Of a stretch of 64,000 nucleotides of DNA, positions 42,875-51,700 are shown in pieces. A program made the translations under genes and the position numbers. Below the pieces are notes generated by a model, which was not told the origin of the DNA, did no database searches, and saw only the letters and a program-made list of their open reading frames with translations. Positions within the stretch are counted from its first letter, which is position 1, and each line of letters begins with the position of its first letter. Source of the DNA: Promineifilum sp. (GTDB taxonomy: Bacteria > Chloroflexota > Anaerolineae > Promineifilales > Promineifilaceae); the NCBI GenBank assembly GCA_020634335.1, contig JACKBY010000011.1, forward strand, positions 50,273 to 114,272. Direction: 5' to 3'.

Positions 42875-44163
42875 TGCTTCGCCTCATAGACGGTGGGGCG
42901 GTGGACCTGCCACGCGCCGAGCGGCCCCATGATGCCGGGGAACCAGACGTCATAGGCACGCGGCCCGCCGAAATCCAGTTTCAGCCGGATGTCGCCGCGC
43001 GTCAGCCAGCCGTGGCGGTGGACGCCGATGACCAGCTCCATATAGTAGGCGCCGGCCTGGAACGCGCCGCCCGGCAGCTCATAGATCGACTCGTAGGCCC
43101 CAGGCTCTCGATAATCCAGGCCTTCGGCCAGCATGTCGTAGGTGCGATAGATGTGGGTTCCGTCGCTGCTAAAAATATCGAAGCCCAGCAACAGGTTACG
43201 AATCGGCTCCAGCACGTCATAGCGGAGGCAAATCTCCAACGGTTTGCCGAAGTCGGCCAGCTCGCTGACCACATAGCCGTCTTGCATAAAGCTTATGCCC
43301 TTCATCCGCAATTGATCGTTGAAAGTAACCGGTTCCGGCAGTGGGTCTCTGGTGTAATCTTGCAAATAGGTCTCCACAACCCCGGCCGGGTCGCCGTCGT
43401 CCACCACTTGCCCGCCCTGGATCAGGATGGCGCGATCGCACAGCCGCTGGATGACCTGCATATTATGGCTGACGAGCAAGACGGTCCGGCCGCCGCGGGC
43501 CACGCCGTCCATCGTGCGCAAACACTTCTCCTGGAAAGCAGCATCGCCGACGGCCAGCACCTCGTCTACCAGCAGAATCTCCGACTCCAGATGGGCCGAG
43601 ACGGCAAACGCCAGCCGGACGCGCATCCCGCTGCTGTAGCGTTTCACCGGCGTGTCGATGAACTTTTCCACTTCGGCGAAGGCCACGATCTCATCGAATT
43701 TGCGATCCACCTCAGTTTTGCGCATGCCAAGAATCGTCCCGTTCAGATAGACGTTTTCCCGACCCGTGAGCTCCGGATGGAAGCCGGTGCCCACCTCCAG
43801 CAAGCTGGAGACGCGGCCGTTGAGGATCACGCGCCCCTCAGACGGCGGGGTGATGCGCGAGAGAACCTTGAGCAGCGTGCTTTTGCCCGCGCCGTTGCGG
43901 CCGATGATGCCCACGACCTGACCGCTGTCAATCGTGAACGACACGTGGCGCAACGCCCAAATGATGTCTTCGGCATCGTCGCTGTCGACGCGGCTGAGGC
44001 GGCGCAGCTGCCGAAAATTGGTGAGCGGCGAGACCAACCACGACCCGGCCGATTTGAGCAGCGTATCCTGGCGGCTTTCTTTCAGGCCGATGTGGTATTG
44101 CTTGCCGAGAGATTCGACGATGATGGCCGGCTCCGGCATAAGTCCGTTACTACGTATGTTCAT
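42871..44163 (-). CDS. wzt: ABC transporter ATP-binding protein for polysaccharide export (Wzt)
   Basis: 430 residues. The ATPase domain has GIIGRNGAGKSTLLK (Walker A), YSSGMRVRLAFAVSA (signature) and EILLVDEVLAVGD (Walker B). A C-terminal domain of about 150 residues (about 280-425), beta-rich, matches the Wzt carbohydrate-binding domain that recognises the export substrate. It pairs with the permease encoded just upstream. The ATG at 44163 lacks a Shine-Dalgarno; a Met at 44139 is a possible alternative. Confidence 0.93.
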   Translation of the reverse strand: MNIRSNGLMPEPAIIVESLGKQYHIGLKESRQDTLLKSAGSWLVSPLTNFRQLRRLSRVDSDDAEDIIWALRHVSFTIDSGQVVGIIGRNGAGKSTLLKVLSRITPPSEGRVILNGRVSSLLEVGTGFHPELTGRENVYLNGTILGMRKTEVDRKFDEIVAFAEVEKFIDTPVKRYSSGMRVRLAFAVSAHLESEILLVDEVLAVGDAAFQEKCLRTMDGVARGGRTVLLVSHNMQVIQRLCDRAILIQGGQVVDDGDPAGVVETYLQDYTRDPLPEPVTFNDQLRMKGISFMQDGYVVSELADFGKPLEICLRYDVLEPIRNLLLGFDIFSSDGTHIYRTYDMLAEGLDYREPGAYESIYELPGGAFQAGAYYMELVIGVHRHGWLTRGDIRLKLDFGGPRAYDVWFPGIMGPLGAWQVHRPTVYEAKQ

Positions 44164-44199
44164 TATGAGTACTTGTCGGCGGGCAGTAGACGCCTGGGC

Positions 44200-45036
44200 C
44201 TAGGCCACATCGGCAAAAGTCGATTCCATGCGCCGGAAGTAGAACAAGCCGGTGACGAAAATTATCGCCGCCGAAACCGAGCCGACGAGGATCATGTCCC
44301 AGGGCATGGGGCCGGTGTCCAAGAGGGCCGAACGGAAGCCCTCGATGACGCCGACCATCGGATAGAGAGCGAACAGGAAACGGCCCGGCGCACCGAATCG
44401 CTCGGTAATGAGCGTGCCCGACCAGACGACCGGCGCGGCATACATCAGAATCTGGGTGACGAAGGGCATGGCGTGCTTGACGTCACGGTATTTCACCGAC
44501 ATGGCGGCAAACCAGACCCCCATGCCCGCCGCTGTCAGCATCATCATCATGATCAGCAACGGAATGAGAAGGATGCGCCCCGTCGGCGCGATTCTGTACC
44601 AGGCCATCAACAAAAAGACGATGACGAACGAAATGAAGAAATCCACCAGCTTGGAAAATACCGAGGTCATCGGGAAGACCAGGCGCGGGAAATAAATCTT
44701 GGTCAGCATGTCGGTGTTGTTGACCAGGCTGAGCGCCGAAGCCGATAGCGCCGAAGAGAAATAGAGCCAAGGGACCAGGGCGACGTAGCTGAAGATGGCA
44801 TAGGGCACGCCGTCGCTGTCGACCTGGGCCAGATTGCCGAAGATAATGGTGAAAATCACCATGCTCAGCACCGGCCGCAGGATAGCCCAGCCGAAGCCCA
44901 GCACAGTCTGCTTGTAGAGGACCTTGATGTCACGGTCGATCAGAAAGCGGAACAGGTCGCGATATTCGCGCAATTCGCGCCAGTTGATCATCTGCCAGCC
45001 GCTCACCGGCTCTATCACAATTGGTTCAGACTTCAT
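44200..45036 (-). CDS. wzm: ABC-2 type polysaccharide export permease (Wzm)
   Basis: Integral membrane protein of 278 residues with six predicted spans and the family segments LYKQTVLGFGWAILRPVLSM, YFPRLVFPMTSVF and SVKYRDVKHAMPFVTQILMYAAPVVW. It forms the channel for the Wzt ATPase. I start at the ATG at 45036, preceded by AAGGC; the frame extends 14 codons upstream without support. First gene of the polysaccharide locus, so its upstream region should hold the main promoter. Confidence 0.93.
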   Translation of the reverse strand: MKSEPIVIEPVSGWQMINWRELREYRDLFRFLIDRDIKVLYKQTVLGFGWAILRPVLSMVIFTIIFGNLAQVDSDGVPYAIFSYVALVPWLYFSSALSASALSLVNNTDMLTKIYFPRLVFPMTSVFSKLVDFFISFVIVFLLMAWYRIAPTGRILLIPLLIMMMMLTAAGMGVWFAAMSVKYRDVKHAMPFVTQILMYAAPVVWSGTLITERFGAPGRFLFALYPMVGVIEGFRSALLDTGPMPWDMILVGSVSAAIIFVTGLFYFRRMESTFADVA

Positions 45037-45160
45037 CACTGCCTTGTTTCCGGTCCGGGACTTCCCGCAACGGCGCACTGTCGCTTGCCGGAGGCCGGAC
45101 GGGACAGCCGCTCAATTTGGGTTACATCTGCTTGCCCCTACCAACTTATCACATCTGCCC

Positions 45161-45196
45161 ATATTACAAATAAAGGGCTTGTGAAACCATTGTGAA
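45161..45196 (-). promoter_or_regulatory. Candidate promoter of the polysaccharide locus
   Basis: In the 268-bp gap before wzm, the minus strand carries an extended -10-like TGTAATAT (TAATAT at 45161-45166) and a TTCACA (45191-45196) that would pair better with a TTATTT or TATTTG box 17-18 bp downstream. The assignment of boxes is ambiguous. The predicted leader is about 110 nt or more. No other gene is seen in this gap. Confidence 0.35.
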
Positions 45197-45250
45197 CTTT
45201 GCGTAAAACAGCCGTTTTTGGCCGCGGGGCCGGCGGGAGACTATTCCCGG

Positions 45251-45285
45251 AAATAAAAACACCCTCCCGACAATGGAAGGGTGTT
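45251..45285 (-). terminator. Rho-independent terminator of the sigma factor gene
   Basis: AACACCCT pairs with AGGGTGTT (45258-45265 with 45278-45285), with two more G-C pairs inside. On the minus strand it is followed by TTTTTATTT. It lies about 20 bp after the sigma factor stop codon. Confidence 0.85.
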
Positions 45286-45304
45286 GACTGGCGATTGATG
45301 CCAA

Positions 45305-46561
45305 TCAGTTCAGATATTGGCGCAAGTGCCCGGCGAAGTTGGGGTGACGCAGCTTGCGCAACGCTTCTTTCTCCAGTTGCCGGATGCGCTCGCGCGACAG
45401 GCCAAACATCTCGCCGACCTCTTTCAGCGTGCGCGACTCCCCGTCTTGCAAGCCGTAGCGTAGGCGCAGGATGCGCGCCTCGCGCGGCGTGAGCTGGTCG
45501 AGGATGTCTCCGATCTCTTCGGTCAACATCGTCTGGGCCACCGACTCGGCCGGCGCGGGGGCTTCGATGTCCTCGATGAAATCGCCCAACTCGGCGTCGG
45601 ATTCATCGCCGACGGGGCGCTCCAGGTGCACCGGCTGGCGGCTGGTGCGCAACATCCAGCGTACCCGGTCGGCGGGCAGCTCCATATTCTCGGCGATCTC
45701 TTCGGCTGTGGGTTGGCGACCGTATTCCTGCTCCAGCTCCTGAGCTACCTGATAGAGCTTGCTGATCCGCCCACCCAGGTGGGCCGGGATGCGGATGGTG
45801 CGGCCGTGGTTTGCCAGGGCGCGCGTCACCGCCTGCCGAATCCACCAGGTGGCGTAGGTGCTGAAGCGATTGCCGCGGCGGTAATCGTACTTCTCGACGG
45901 CCTTCATCAGGCCGACGTTGCCCTCCTGAATCAGGTCCAGAAACTGGAGACCCCGGCCACGATATTTCTTGGCGATGCTGACGACCAGGCGGGTGTTGGC
46001 GCGAATCAGATGGGCGCGGGCCGCGTCACCGATCTCGCGCTGACGATCCAGCAGATCTTTCTCGTCCAGGTCGGTCACCTCGCCGGACTCCAGTCGCTCG
46101 ACGGCGGCGCGACCGGCCTCGATTTCCATCGCCAGGTGCACTTCCTCGTCGGCCGAGAGCAAGCCCTGCTGGCCCATCTCGCGGAAGTAGAGGCCGACGG
46201 AGTCATCGATCGGCACGTTGCTCAGATCGAACAGCGGCGCGTCATGGGAGCGCACTCGCGCCGGACGGACCACCCGTTCTTGCTTGGGCAGCGCTTCTTC
46301 TTCGATGATCATGTCGTCATCGATTTCGTCGCTGTCGGCGCTCAGTGCTGTGGTCACAATATCTTCCTCGTTCTCATAAATCGCCAGCCCGAGCGACTGG
46401 GCTTCCTCAAGCAACGTTTCCAGCAACGTGACGTTGTTCTCGATCTCCGGAAGGGCTTCGAGTATTTGATCATACGTCAAATAACGTTGTTCGATGCCTT
46501 CGTTCAGAAGCGCATTGAGGATTTCCATCTCGTCGGACAATGGATCGTTCAAATCAGTCAT
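45305..46561 (-). CDS. rpoD: Primary sigma-70 family RNA polymerase sigma factor
   Basis: Directs RNA polymerase to housekeeping promoters. The 418 residues contain region 1.2 (DDSVGLYFREMGQQGLLS), region 2 (RLVVSIAKKYRGRGLQFLDL, GNVGLMKAVEKYDYRRGNRF, TYATWWIRQAVTRAL), region 3 and region 4.2 with the helix-turn-helix RTLKEVGEMFGLSRERIRQL. The N-terminal part is an acidic region 1.1-like segment with a YLTYDQILEALPEIENN start. Length and completeness favour the primary factor (SigA/RpoD) over an alternative one. It is divergent from the HtrA-like gene and has a ~200-nt leader. Confidence 0.93.
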   Translation of the reverse strand: MTDLNDPLSDEMEILNALLNEGIEQRYLTYDQILEALPEIENNVTLLETLLEEAQSLGLAIYENEEDIVTTALSADSDEIDDDMIIEEEALPKQERVVRPARVRSHDAPLFDLSNVPIDDSVGLYFREMGQQGLLSADEEVHLAMEIEAGRAAVERLESGEVTDLDEKDLLDRQREIGDAARAHLIRANTRLVVSIAKKYRGRGLQFLDLIQEGNVGLMKAVEKYDYRRGNRFSTYATWWIRQAVTRALANHGRTIRIPAHLGGRISKLYQVAQELEQEYGRQPTAEEIAENMELPADRVRWMLRTSRQPVHLERPVGDESDAELGDFIEDIEAPAPAESVAQTMLTEEIGDILDQLTPREARILRLRYGLQDGESRTLKEVGEMFGLSRERIRQLEKEALRKLRHPNFAGHLRQYLN

Positions 46562-46773
46562 CGTAAAAATAATTCCTCGCGGCTACCCTGAGTCTGTCTG
46601 CCAAGCGCATCAAATCGGCGCTGAATAACCAGTTATTTCCTGCCGGGTTGTGTGGCAAAGCTGAGCACTGCTTGTTACAGCGACAATCGAATGAAAATAA
46701 TTTGTCCCAGCTTCGGTGAGAGGGGCAGCTGTCGCCTCACACCTTTTTCCTCTTCCTATTAGATCAAAAATGC

Positions 46774-46803
46774 AGTCTAGCATAAGCGACGGACAAAAGT
46801 CAA
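46774..46803 (-). promoter_or_regulatory. Sigma-70 type promoter of the sigma factor gene
   Basis: Minus strand: TTGACT (46798-46803), an 18-bp spacer ending TATGC, and TAGACT (46774-46779), giving an extended -10. The predicted start is about 205 nt before the ATG at 46561. The leader (46562-46767) has no long ORF, a GTGAG/CTCAC hairpin near 46720-46740 and an AATAAC/GTTATT palindrome near 46625. Confidence 0.7.
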
Positions 46804-46911
46804 TAGGGCCTCGCGGTTAAAGTTAGTTATTTTGACGCATTGCACCATCTGCCACTCAACCTACAGTTTAGACGACGCAATGGTGTATTTAGTTACAAAA
46901 TTCTGTTAATT

Positions 46912-46929
46912 GCTTAACTGTTGTTAAGC
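46912..46929 (+). promoter_or_regulatory. Palindromic operator candidate over the HtrA-like gene promoter
   Basis: GCTTAAC-TGTT-GTTAAGC, a perfect seven-base inverted repeat. It covers the predicted -35 region. Its core matches the palindrome upstream of sodA at 12 of 14 positions, and similarity continues downstream through the -10 box to about 46958. Confidence 0.65.
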
Positions 46930-46947
46930 CACTATATCGGTTATAAT
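46918..46947 (+). promoter_or_regulatory. Promoter of the HtrA-like protease gene
   Basis: A perfect TATAAT lies at 46942-46947. Two -35 candidates overlap the palindrome: CTGTTG (46918-46923, 18-bp spacer) and TTGTTA (46921-46926, 15-bp spacer). The leader would be about 70 nt and contains a strong GGAGG ribosome site at 47011-47015. Confidence 0.7.
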
Positions 46948-47022
46948 GCCGCGCAAAACAGAACAAATAGAGACAATAGCCCAATTTGGAAGCTCCCTTA
47001 TAAATCGATTGGAGGTAGAGGA

Positions 47023-48678
47023 ATGAAGAAAAATCGTTTGGCAGTTTTATTACTCGCGCTTTTACTGCTGGCAACAGTGGCCGCCTGCGGGGGTGGGGAA
47101 GAGGAGGCGGCTCAAGTCACCATCGAACCTGCCGCCACGGCCGCCCCCACGGAAGCGATTGAGCAACCCACAGAAGCGCCGGCCCCCACCGAAGAGCCGA
47201 CCGCGTCCGGCCCGACGGCGGCAACCAGCTTCCAGGACGCCATCAACGCCACGATCCAGATCGAAGCGCAGGGCAGCTTCGTGGATCCTGAGTTCGGGAT
47301 GCAACTGAACTCGGCCGGCCGCGGCTCCGGGTTCATCATCGACCCGTCGGGCATCGCCGTCACCAACAACCACGTGGTCACCGGCGCAGCGTTCCTGCAA
47401 GTGTTTGTGCAGGGCCAGGACCGGCCGCTTAACGCCAAGATTCTGGGCGTGTCGGAATGCAATGACCTGGCCGTCATCGACATCGAGGGGGACGGCTATC
47501 CCTTCGTGGAGTGGAATACCACGCCGGCCAAGCTGGGCACCGAAGTCTACGCGCTGGGCTTTCCGCTGGGCGACCCCGAACCGACGCTGACCCGCGGCGT
47601 CATCTCCAAAGAGCAGGCCGGCGGCGAGACGAGCTGGGCCTCGGTCAATAGCGTCCTGGAGCACGATGCCACCATCAACCCCGGCAACTCCGGCGGGCCG
47701 CTGGTGACGACCGACGGTAAGGTCGTTGGCGTCAACTACGCCGGTTCGTCCAGTTCCAACCAGTACTTCGCCATCAATGCCGCAGAGGCGAGACGGGTGG
47801 TGGAACAACTGCGGAGCGGCAGTGATCTCGATTCCATCGGCATCAACGGCGAAGCGGTCATCACCGGCGACGGCGACACGGGTATCTGGGTGGCCTCGGT
47901 GAAATCCGGTTCCCCGGCCGATAAAGTGGGTGTCAAGCCGGGCGATATCATCACCAAGTTGGAAGGCCTCGTCCTGTCGACCAACGGCACGATGGCCGAC
48001 TATTGCGACATCCTGCGCAGCCGCAACGCCACTGACCCAATGAACATCGAGGTATTGCGTTTCGCCACGCAGGAAGTGCTCGAAGGCCAACTGAACGGCC
48101 CCGAGCTGGAGCAGTCCTTCTCCTTTGCTCAAGCGGTTGAAGTGGACGATGGATCCGCGACCGGCAACAGCGGCGGCGAGGCCAGCACAACGTATGAGAA
48201 TTATGTTGGCATCTACGATGATTCCCAGGCGATTTATGTCGAAGTGCCGGCCGAGTGGGCCGACGTGGACGGCTCCAACTGGATCGGCGACGACGGAACA
48301 GTCTTGGGCAGCTCTCTGTATGCTTCGACCAGCATCGACGGCTACAACACTACCTACGCGACACCCGGCATGCAGATTCTGGCCGGGGCCTTCTTCGGCG
48401 ATACGGCCATGACTGAGTTGCTCGACCTGGTCGATTACTCGTCCGATTGCACTTACGACGGCCGCTTTGATTACGAAGACCCGCTCTTCACCGGCGCGTA
48501 TGATCAGTATTCGAATTGCAGCGACGTTGGAAGTGTGATCATCGTGCTGGCGGCCGAACCAGCAGCCAAAAACTACTCCGTCGTCGTGCAAGTACAGGTC
48601 GTAACTGACGCTGATCTGGACGCGCTCGACCATATCCTGAATACATTCAACGTCATCGGCACCCTGCCGGGGCAATAA
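47023..48678 (+). CDS. HtrA-like trypsin-type serine protease lipoprotein with PDZ domain
   Basis: Exported lipoprotein of 551 residues. A signal peptide ends in the lipobox VAAC, so it should be anchored on the outer face of the membrane. A Thr/Pro/Ala-rich tether follows. The protease domain has the triad His in TNNHVV, Asp in NDLAVIDI and Ser in NPGNSGGPL. A PDZ domain (IWVASVKSGSPADKVGVKPG) comes next. About 160 C-terminal residues (from YENYVGIYDD) form an extra domain I do not recognise, with two Cys that could pair. Envelope quality control is the likely role. The ATG at 47023 is set by GGAGG; the frame open further upstream crosses the promoter. Confidence 0.92.
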   Translation: MKKNRLAVLLLALLLLATVAACGGGEEEAAQVTIEPAATAAPTEAIEQPTEAPAPTEEPTASGPTAATSFQDAINATIQIEAQGSFVDPEFGMQLNSAGRGSGFIIDPSGIAVTNNHVVTGAAFLQVFVQGQDRPLNAKILGVSECNDLAVIDIEGDGYPFVEWNTTPAKLGTEVYALGFPLGDPEPTLTRGVISKEQAGGETSWASVNSVLEHDATINPGNSGGPLVTTDGKVVGVNYAGSSSSNQYFAINAAEARRVVEQLRSGSDLDSIGINGEAVITGDGDTGIWVASVKSGSPADKVGVKPGDIITKLEGLVLSTNGTMADYCDILRSRNATDPMNIEVLRFATQEVLEGQLNGPELEQSFSFAQAVEVDDGSATGNSGGEASTTYENYVGIYDDSQAIYVEVPAEWADVDGSNWIGDDGTVLGSSLYASTSIDGYNTTYATPGMQILAGAFFGDTAMTELLDLVDYSSDCTYDGRFDYEDPLFTGAYDQYSNCSDVGSVIIVLAAEPAAKNYSVVVQVQVVTDADLDALDHILNTFNVIGTLPGQ

Positions 48679-48686
48679 TTGGTGAG

Positions 48687-48724
48687 TTGAAGGGGCGGGT
48701 TTGAGACCCGCCCCTTCAATTTAC
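48687..48724 (+). terminator. Terminator after the HtrA-like gene
   Basis: A perfect 14-bp stem (48687-48700 with 48706-48719) and five-base loop are followed by TTTA. It starts eight bases after the stop codon. The T tract is short, but the stem is very GC-rich. Confidence 0.75.
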
Positions 48725-48725
48725 T

Positions 48726-48765
48726 ACCGTTTCGTTCACAACCGTTTCGTTCACAAACGTTTCGT
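48726..48765. repeat. 15-bp tandem repeat at the 3' end of the DinG-like gene
   Basis: ACCGTTTCGTTCACA occurs twice in tandem (48726-48740, 48741-48755) and a third time in part (AACGTTTCGT). On the minus strand each full unit encodes TKRL and a stop in the same frame, so the gene's end has been duplicated. Confidence 0.8.
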
Positions 48766-51576
48766 CCGGTCGCGGGCCAGCCAGCGGCCGATCAACTCCT
48801 CGATGCGGTCGGAGCGCTGACGGATGATGGTGCAGTCCGGCAAAGCCTCCAAAAACATCTGGCCATAGCGTTTGGTGATCACGCGCTTGTCGAGCACCAG
48901 AACGATCCCCTCGTCGCTGCCCCGCCGAATCAGGCGGCCGAAGCCCTGGCGAAAGCGCAGCACAGCCTCGGGGATCGAATACTCGAAGAACGGACTTTCG
49001 TAGGTCTCCGAACGGGCAGCGAAGATGGGGTCGCTGGGCACGTCGAACGGCAGCTTGGCGATCATCAGGGCCGTCAGCGCCGGGCCGGGAATGTCCACCC
49101 CCTCCCAGAACGACCGCGTGCCCAGCAGCACCGCCCGCGCCCCTTCGCGCCGGAACTGTTCCAGTAGCTGCTGCCGCGACATGCCTCCCGTCTGGGCCAG
49201 GGTAGCGATCTTGTGCGTCGCCAGCTTGGCCTCGATGGCCGCGGCCGTCTGGCTCAGGTGATTGTTGGCTGTGAACAGGACGAGCGTGCGCCCCCCTAGC
49301 GCGACGGCCGTGTCGATGATGGCCTGCTCCAGCATCCGCTGATAGCCGGGCTGGTTTGGTTCGGGGATGTCGGTCAGCAGATAGAGCAGCGTCGAGTTCT
49401 TGTAATCGAAAGGCGAGCCGACGGCCAGCTCGTCGGCGTCATGGGCGTGCAGGCGGTCGCGCACGTAATCGAAGGTCGATTCGGCCCGCCCGTAGCCGGC
49501 GGTGCGCAGCGTCGCCGACGTCAGCACCACCGTTTCCTTATTTTGGAAGATATGGGCCTCCACCAACGGGCCGACGTGGAGCGGCGCGGCGTGGAGCGAG
49601 ATCGAATCCCGGAACTGTTCCACCCAGTAGATCATCGCCGTGTCGGGTTTCAGGAACAGGGCATCGAGGTTGGCAACCGCCTCGGCCAGCAGTTGGCCGT
49701 TGCTGATCAACGCCGCGCGTAGTTCGTCTACGCCTTCGATTTGCGCCGTGTGGGACAGGTCGGCCACGGTCTGAATCAGCTTTTGAAAGCCCTTGACGAT
49801 GACTGTATAGAGCTTGCTCAGGTCTTCCCAGCCCTCTTCGATCAGGTGATAGTCGGGCTGGACGCGGACGGCCGGCGTCAGGCGGATCTGGGACGCGAAC
49901 TGGCTGCGCTCGCGTTCCTGGCCGCGCAAGAAGAAGTCAAGCGTTGTGAAGAACTCCTCCGTGCGCAGCATGGCGATCTGCGCGTCGGCGCGCATGCGCT
50001 CGGCCAGTCCATCGACGCTCCGGCTCACTTCCTGGGGGGCCACTGCGGCGATGCGCTGCTGGGCGTTGGCGACCAGTCCGGCCCGCGGCCGCGTCACCTC
50101 CTCCAGGATCGTCTCCAGGAAGCGGCGGTCGGCCCGAAAGCTCAGGCCGTCGGTGACGGCGCTTTCCAAGTGGTGGGCTTCGTCGATGATCAGGTCGCTG
50201 TAATCCGGCAACACCAGACCGTCGGAGCGCAGGTCGGCCAGCAACAGCGAATGATTGACGATGACCAGATGGGCCAGGTCGGCGCGGCGGCGGGCGATGT
50301 GGAGCGGGCAATTTTCGGCCGCGCATTGGTCGGCGGTGCAGGTAGGGTTTTCGCCGTTGATCTTCGACCAGGCCAGCCGCTCCCCCGGCGTGCGCAGGGC
50401 GATCTCGCCCACGTCGCCCGTGGTCGAGTGGGGCAGCCACTGCAGGATGCGGGCGTAGAGGGCCATCTCGTCGGCATTGCCGGGGCCAGTGCGGCGCATC
50501 TGCTGGAACAGGCGCGTGCAAATATAGTTGCTGCGTCCTTTGCGGATGGCCGCCCGCAAGTCGAGATGAAGCGTCTCTTGCAGCGCGGGAATATCTTTGG
50601 CGATTAACTGGTCTTGCAGGTTGATGGTGTTGGTGGAGATGACGACGCGGCGGCCGTTGGCTGTGGCCCAGAAGGCGGCCGGCAGCAGATAGCCCAGGCT
50701 TTTGCCCGTGCCCGTGCCCGCCTCCACCAGCACGTGCCGCCCCTCGTTGAAGGCGGTAATGACCGTTTCCAGCATCTCCACTTGTTGCGGCCGGTATTCG
50801 AAGCCTGGAAAAGCCCGCTCGAACCGGCCACCGGGCTGCAGTAGCGAGGTCAGCGAAGGCACGTCCAGCGGCGCGGGGTTCTCCTCCGGCACCAGGGTCG
50901 ATCCTTCAACTTTGGGCGGGGTATAGAGGCGCTGTAACCGGCCGCGCATCCGCAGTTCGTTGCTCTCGAACGCGCCACGCGCCCGTTCGGCCAGCGCCTC
51001 CTCGAAGAACAGCGTCTCCGGCCATCCCAGGCGCTGCCCGGCCTCGACGATCTCCTCCAACTGGGCCAGCGACAGGGCCAGCGCCCGCTCGCGCAGGGCC
51101 AGGAACAGCTCGATGGTCAGCTCGGCATCGCCGCGGGCACGATGGTCATGGCCGTTCTGGGTGGGCAGGTGGAGGTGATCGGCCAGCGAACTAAGGTTAA
51201 AGCGTCCCGCCTCCGGGGCCAGAATCGAGGCCAGGGTCAGCGTGTCGATGCGCCGGTTGCCGAAGGCCAGCCGCGCCTCGCGCAGAAAGCCCAGATCAAA
51301 TTCGACATTGTGGCCCACGAGCACGTTGTCGCCCAGCTTACCGCGCAACTGGGGCCGCAGCGTGTGCAGGGTCGGTGCGTCGGCCACCATCTCGTCGGTG
51401 ATCGACGTCAGTTGGGTGATGAAAGGCGGAATGTCGACCAGCGGATTGACGAGCGAAGCGAACTCATCCAGGATAGCCGCATCGCGGAAGGTAATCGCGG
51501 CGATTTCGATGATCGCGTCCCGCGCCGGATCCAGGCCGGTTGTTTCCACATCCACGGCGACATAGGTAGTGCCCAT
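48751..51576 (-). CDS. dinG: DinG-family helicase with N-terminal DEDD exonuclease domain
   Basis: A 941-residue DNA enzyme. The N-terminal DnaQ-like exonuclease has the first acidic pair D9/E11 and GHNVEFDLGFL, followed by NGHDHRARGDAELT. The XPD-like helicase has Walker A EAGTGTGKS (285-293), DEAH at 465-468, and late motifs FWEGVDIPG and FRQGFGRLIRR. Four cysteines (353, 413, 418, 423) match an iron-sulfur cluster position. This exonuclease-helicase fusion is the form known in Gram-positive bacteria. Roles include repair and removal of unusual DNA structures. The 3' end carries a 15-bp tandem repeat containing the stop. Confidence 0.92.
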   Translation of the reverse strand: MGTTYVAVDVETTGLDPARDAIIEIAAITFRDAAILDEFASLVNPLVDIPPFITQLTSITDEMVADAPTLHTLRPQLRGKLGDNVLVGHNVEFDLGFLREARLAFGNRRIDTLTLASILAPEAGRFNLSSLADHLHLPTQNGHDHRARGDAELTIELFLALRERALALSLAQLEEIVEAGQRLGWPETLFFEEALAERARGAFESNELRMRGRLQRLYTPPKVEGSTLVPEENPAPLDVPSLTSLLQPGGRFERAFPGFEYRPQQVEMLETVITAFNEGRHVLVEAGTGTGKSLGYLLPAAFWATANGRRVVISTNTINLQDQLIAKDIPALQETLHLDLRAAIRKGRSNYICTRLFQQMRRTGPGNADEMALYARILQWLPHSTTGDVGEIALRTPGERLAWSKINGENPTCTADQCAAENCPLHIARRRADLAHLVIVNHSLLLADLRSDGLVLPDYSDLIIDEAHHLESAVTDGLSFRADRRFLETILEEVTRPRAGLVANAQQRIAAVAPQEVSRSVDGLAERMRADAQIAMLRTEEFFTTLDFFLRGQERERSQFASQIRLTPAVRVQPDYHLIEEGWEDLSKLYTVIVKGFQKLIQTVADLSHTAQIEGVDELRAALISNGQLLAEAVANLDALFLKPDTAMIYWVEQFRDSISLHAAPLHVGPLVEAHIFQNKETVVLTSATLRTAGYGRAESTFDYVRDRLHAHDADELAVGSPFDYKNSTLLYLLTDIPEPNQPGYQRMLEQAIIDTAVALGGRTLVLFTANNHLSQTAAAIEAKLATHKIATLAQTGGMSRQQLLEQFRREGARAVLLGTRSFWEGVDIPGPALTALMIAKLPFDVPSDPIFAARSETYESPFFEYSIPEAVLRFRQGFGRLIRRGSDEGIVLVLDKRVITKRYGQMFLEALPDCTIIRQRSDRIEELIGRWLARDRTKRL

Positions 51577-51700
51577 GCGCCTGATCGTACCCCATTTGGG
51601 GTGATAATTCGAGTAATAAGTAGCTCAAATGGTCGAATCGGTCTGGCTCGTTAAAGTCCGGGTTGCCTCTCGCCTGTTTGGCGCGAGAACCAACCAGTTC

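Noticed and set aside
42838..44748. 636-codon open frame on the plus strand
   Set aside because: It lies antisense to wzt and wzm, which have clear family motifs; its protein is rich in His, Arg and Gln, as expected from the reverse of GC-rich genes.
47062..48675. 537-codon minus-strand open frame
   Set aside because: Complement of the HtrA-like gene, which has a promoter, ribosome site, lipobox and catalytic triad.
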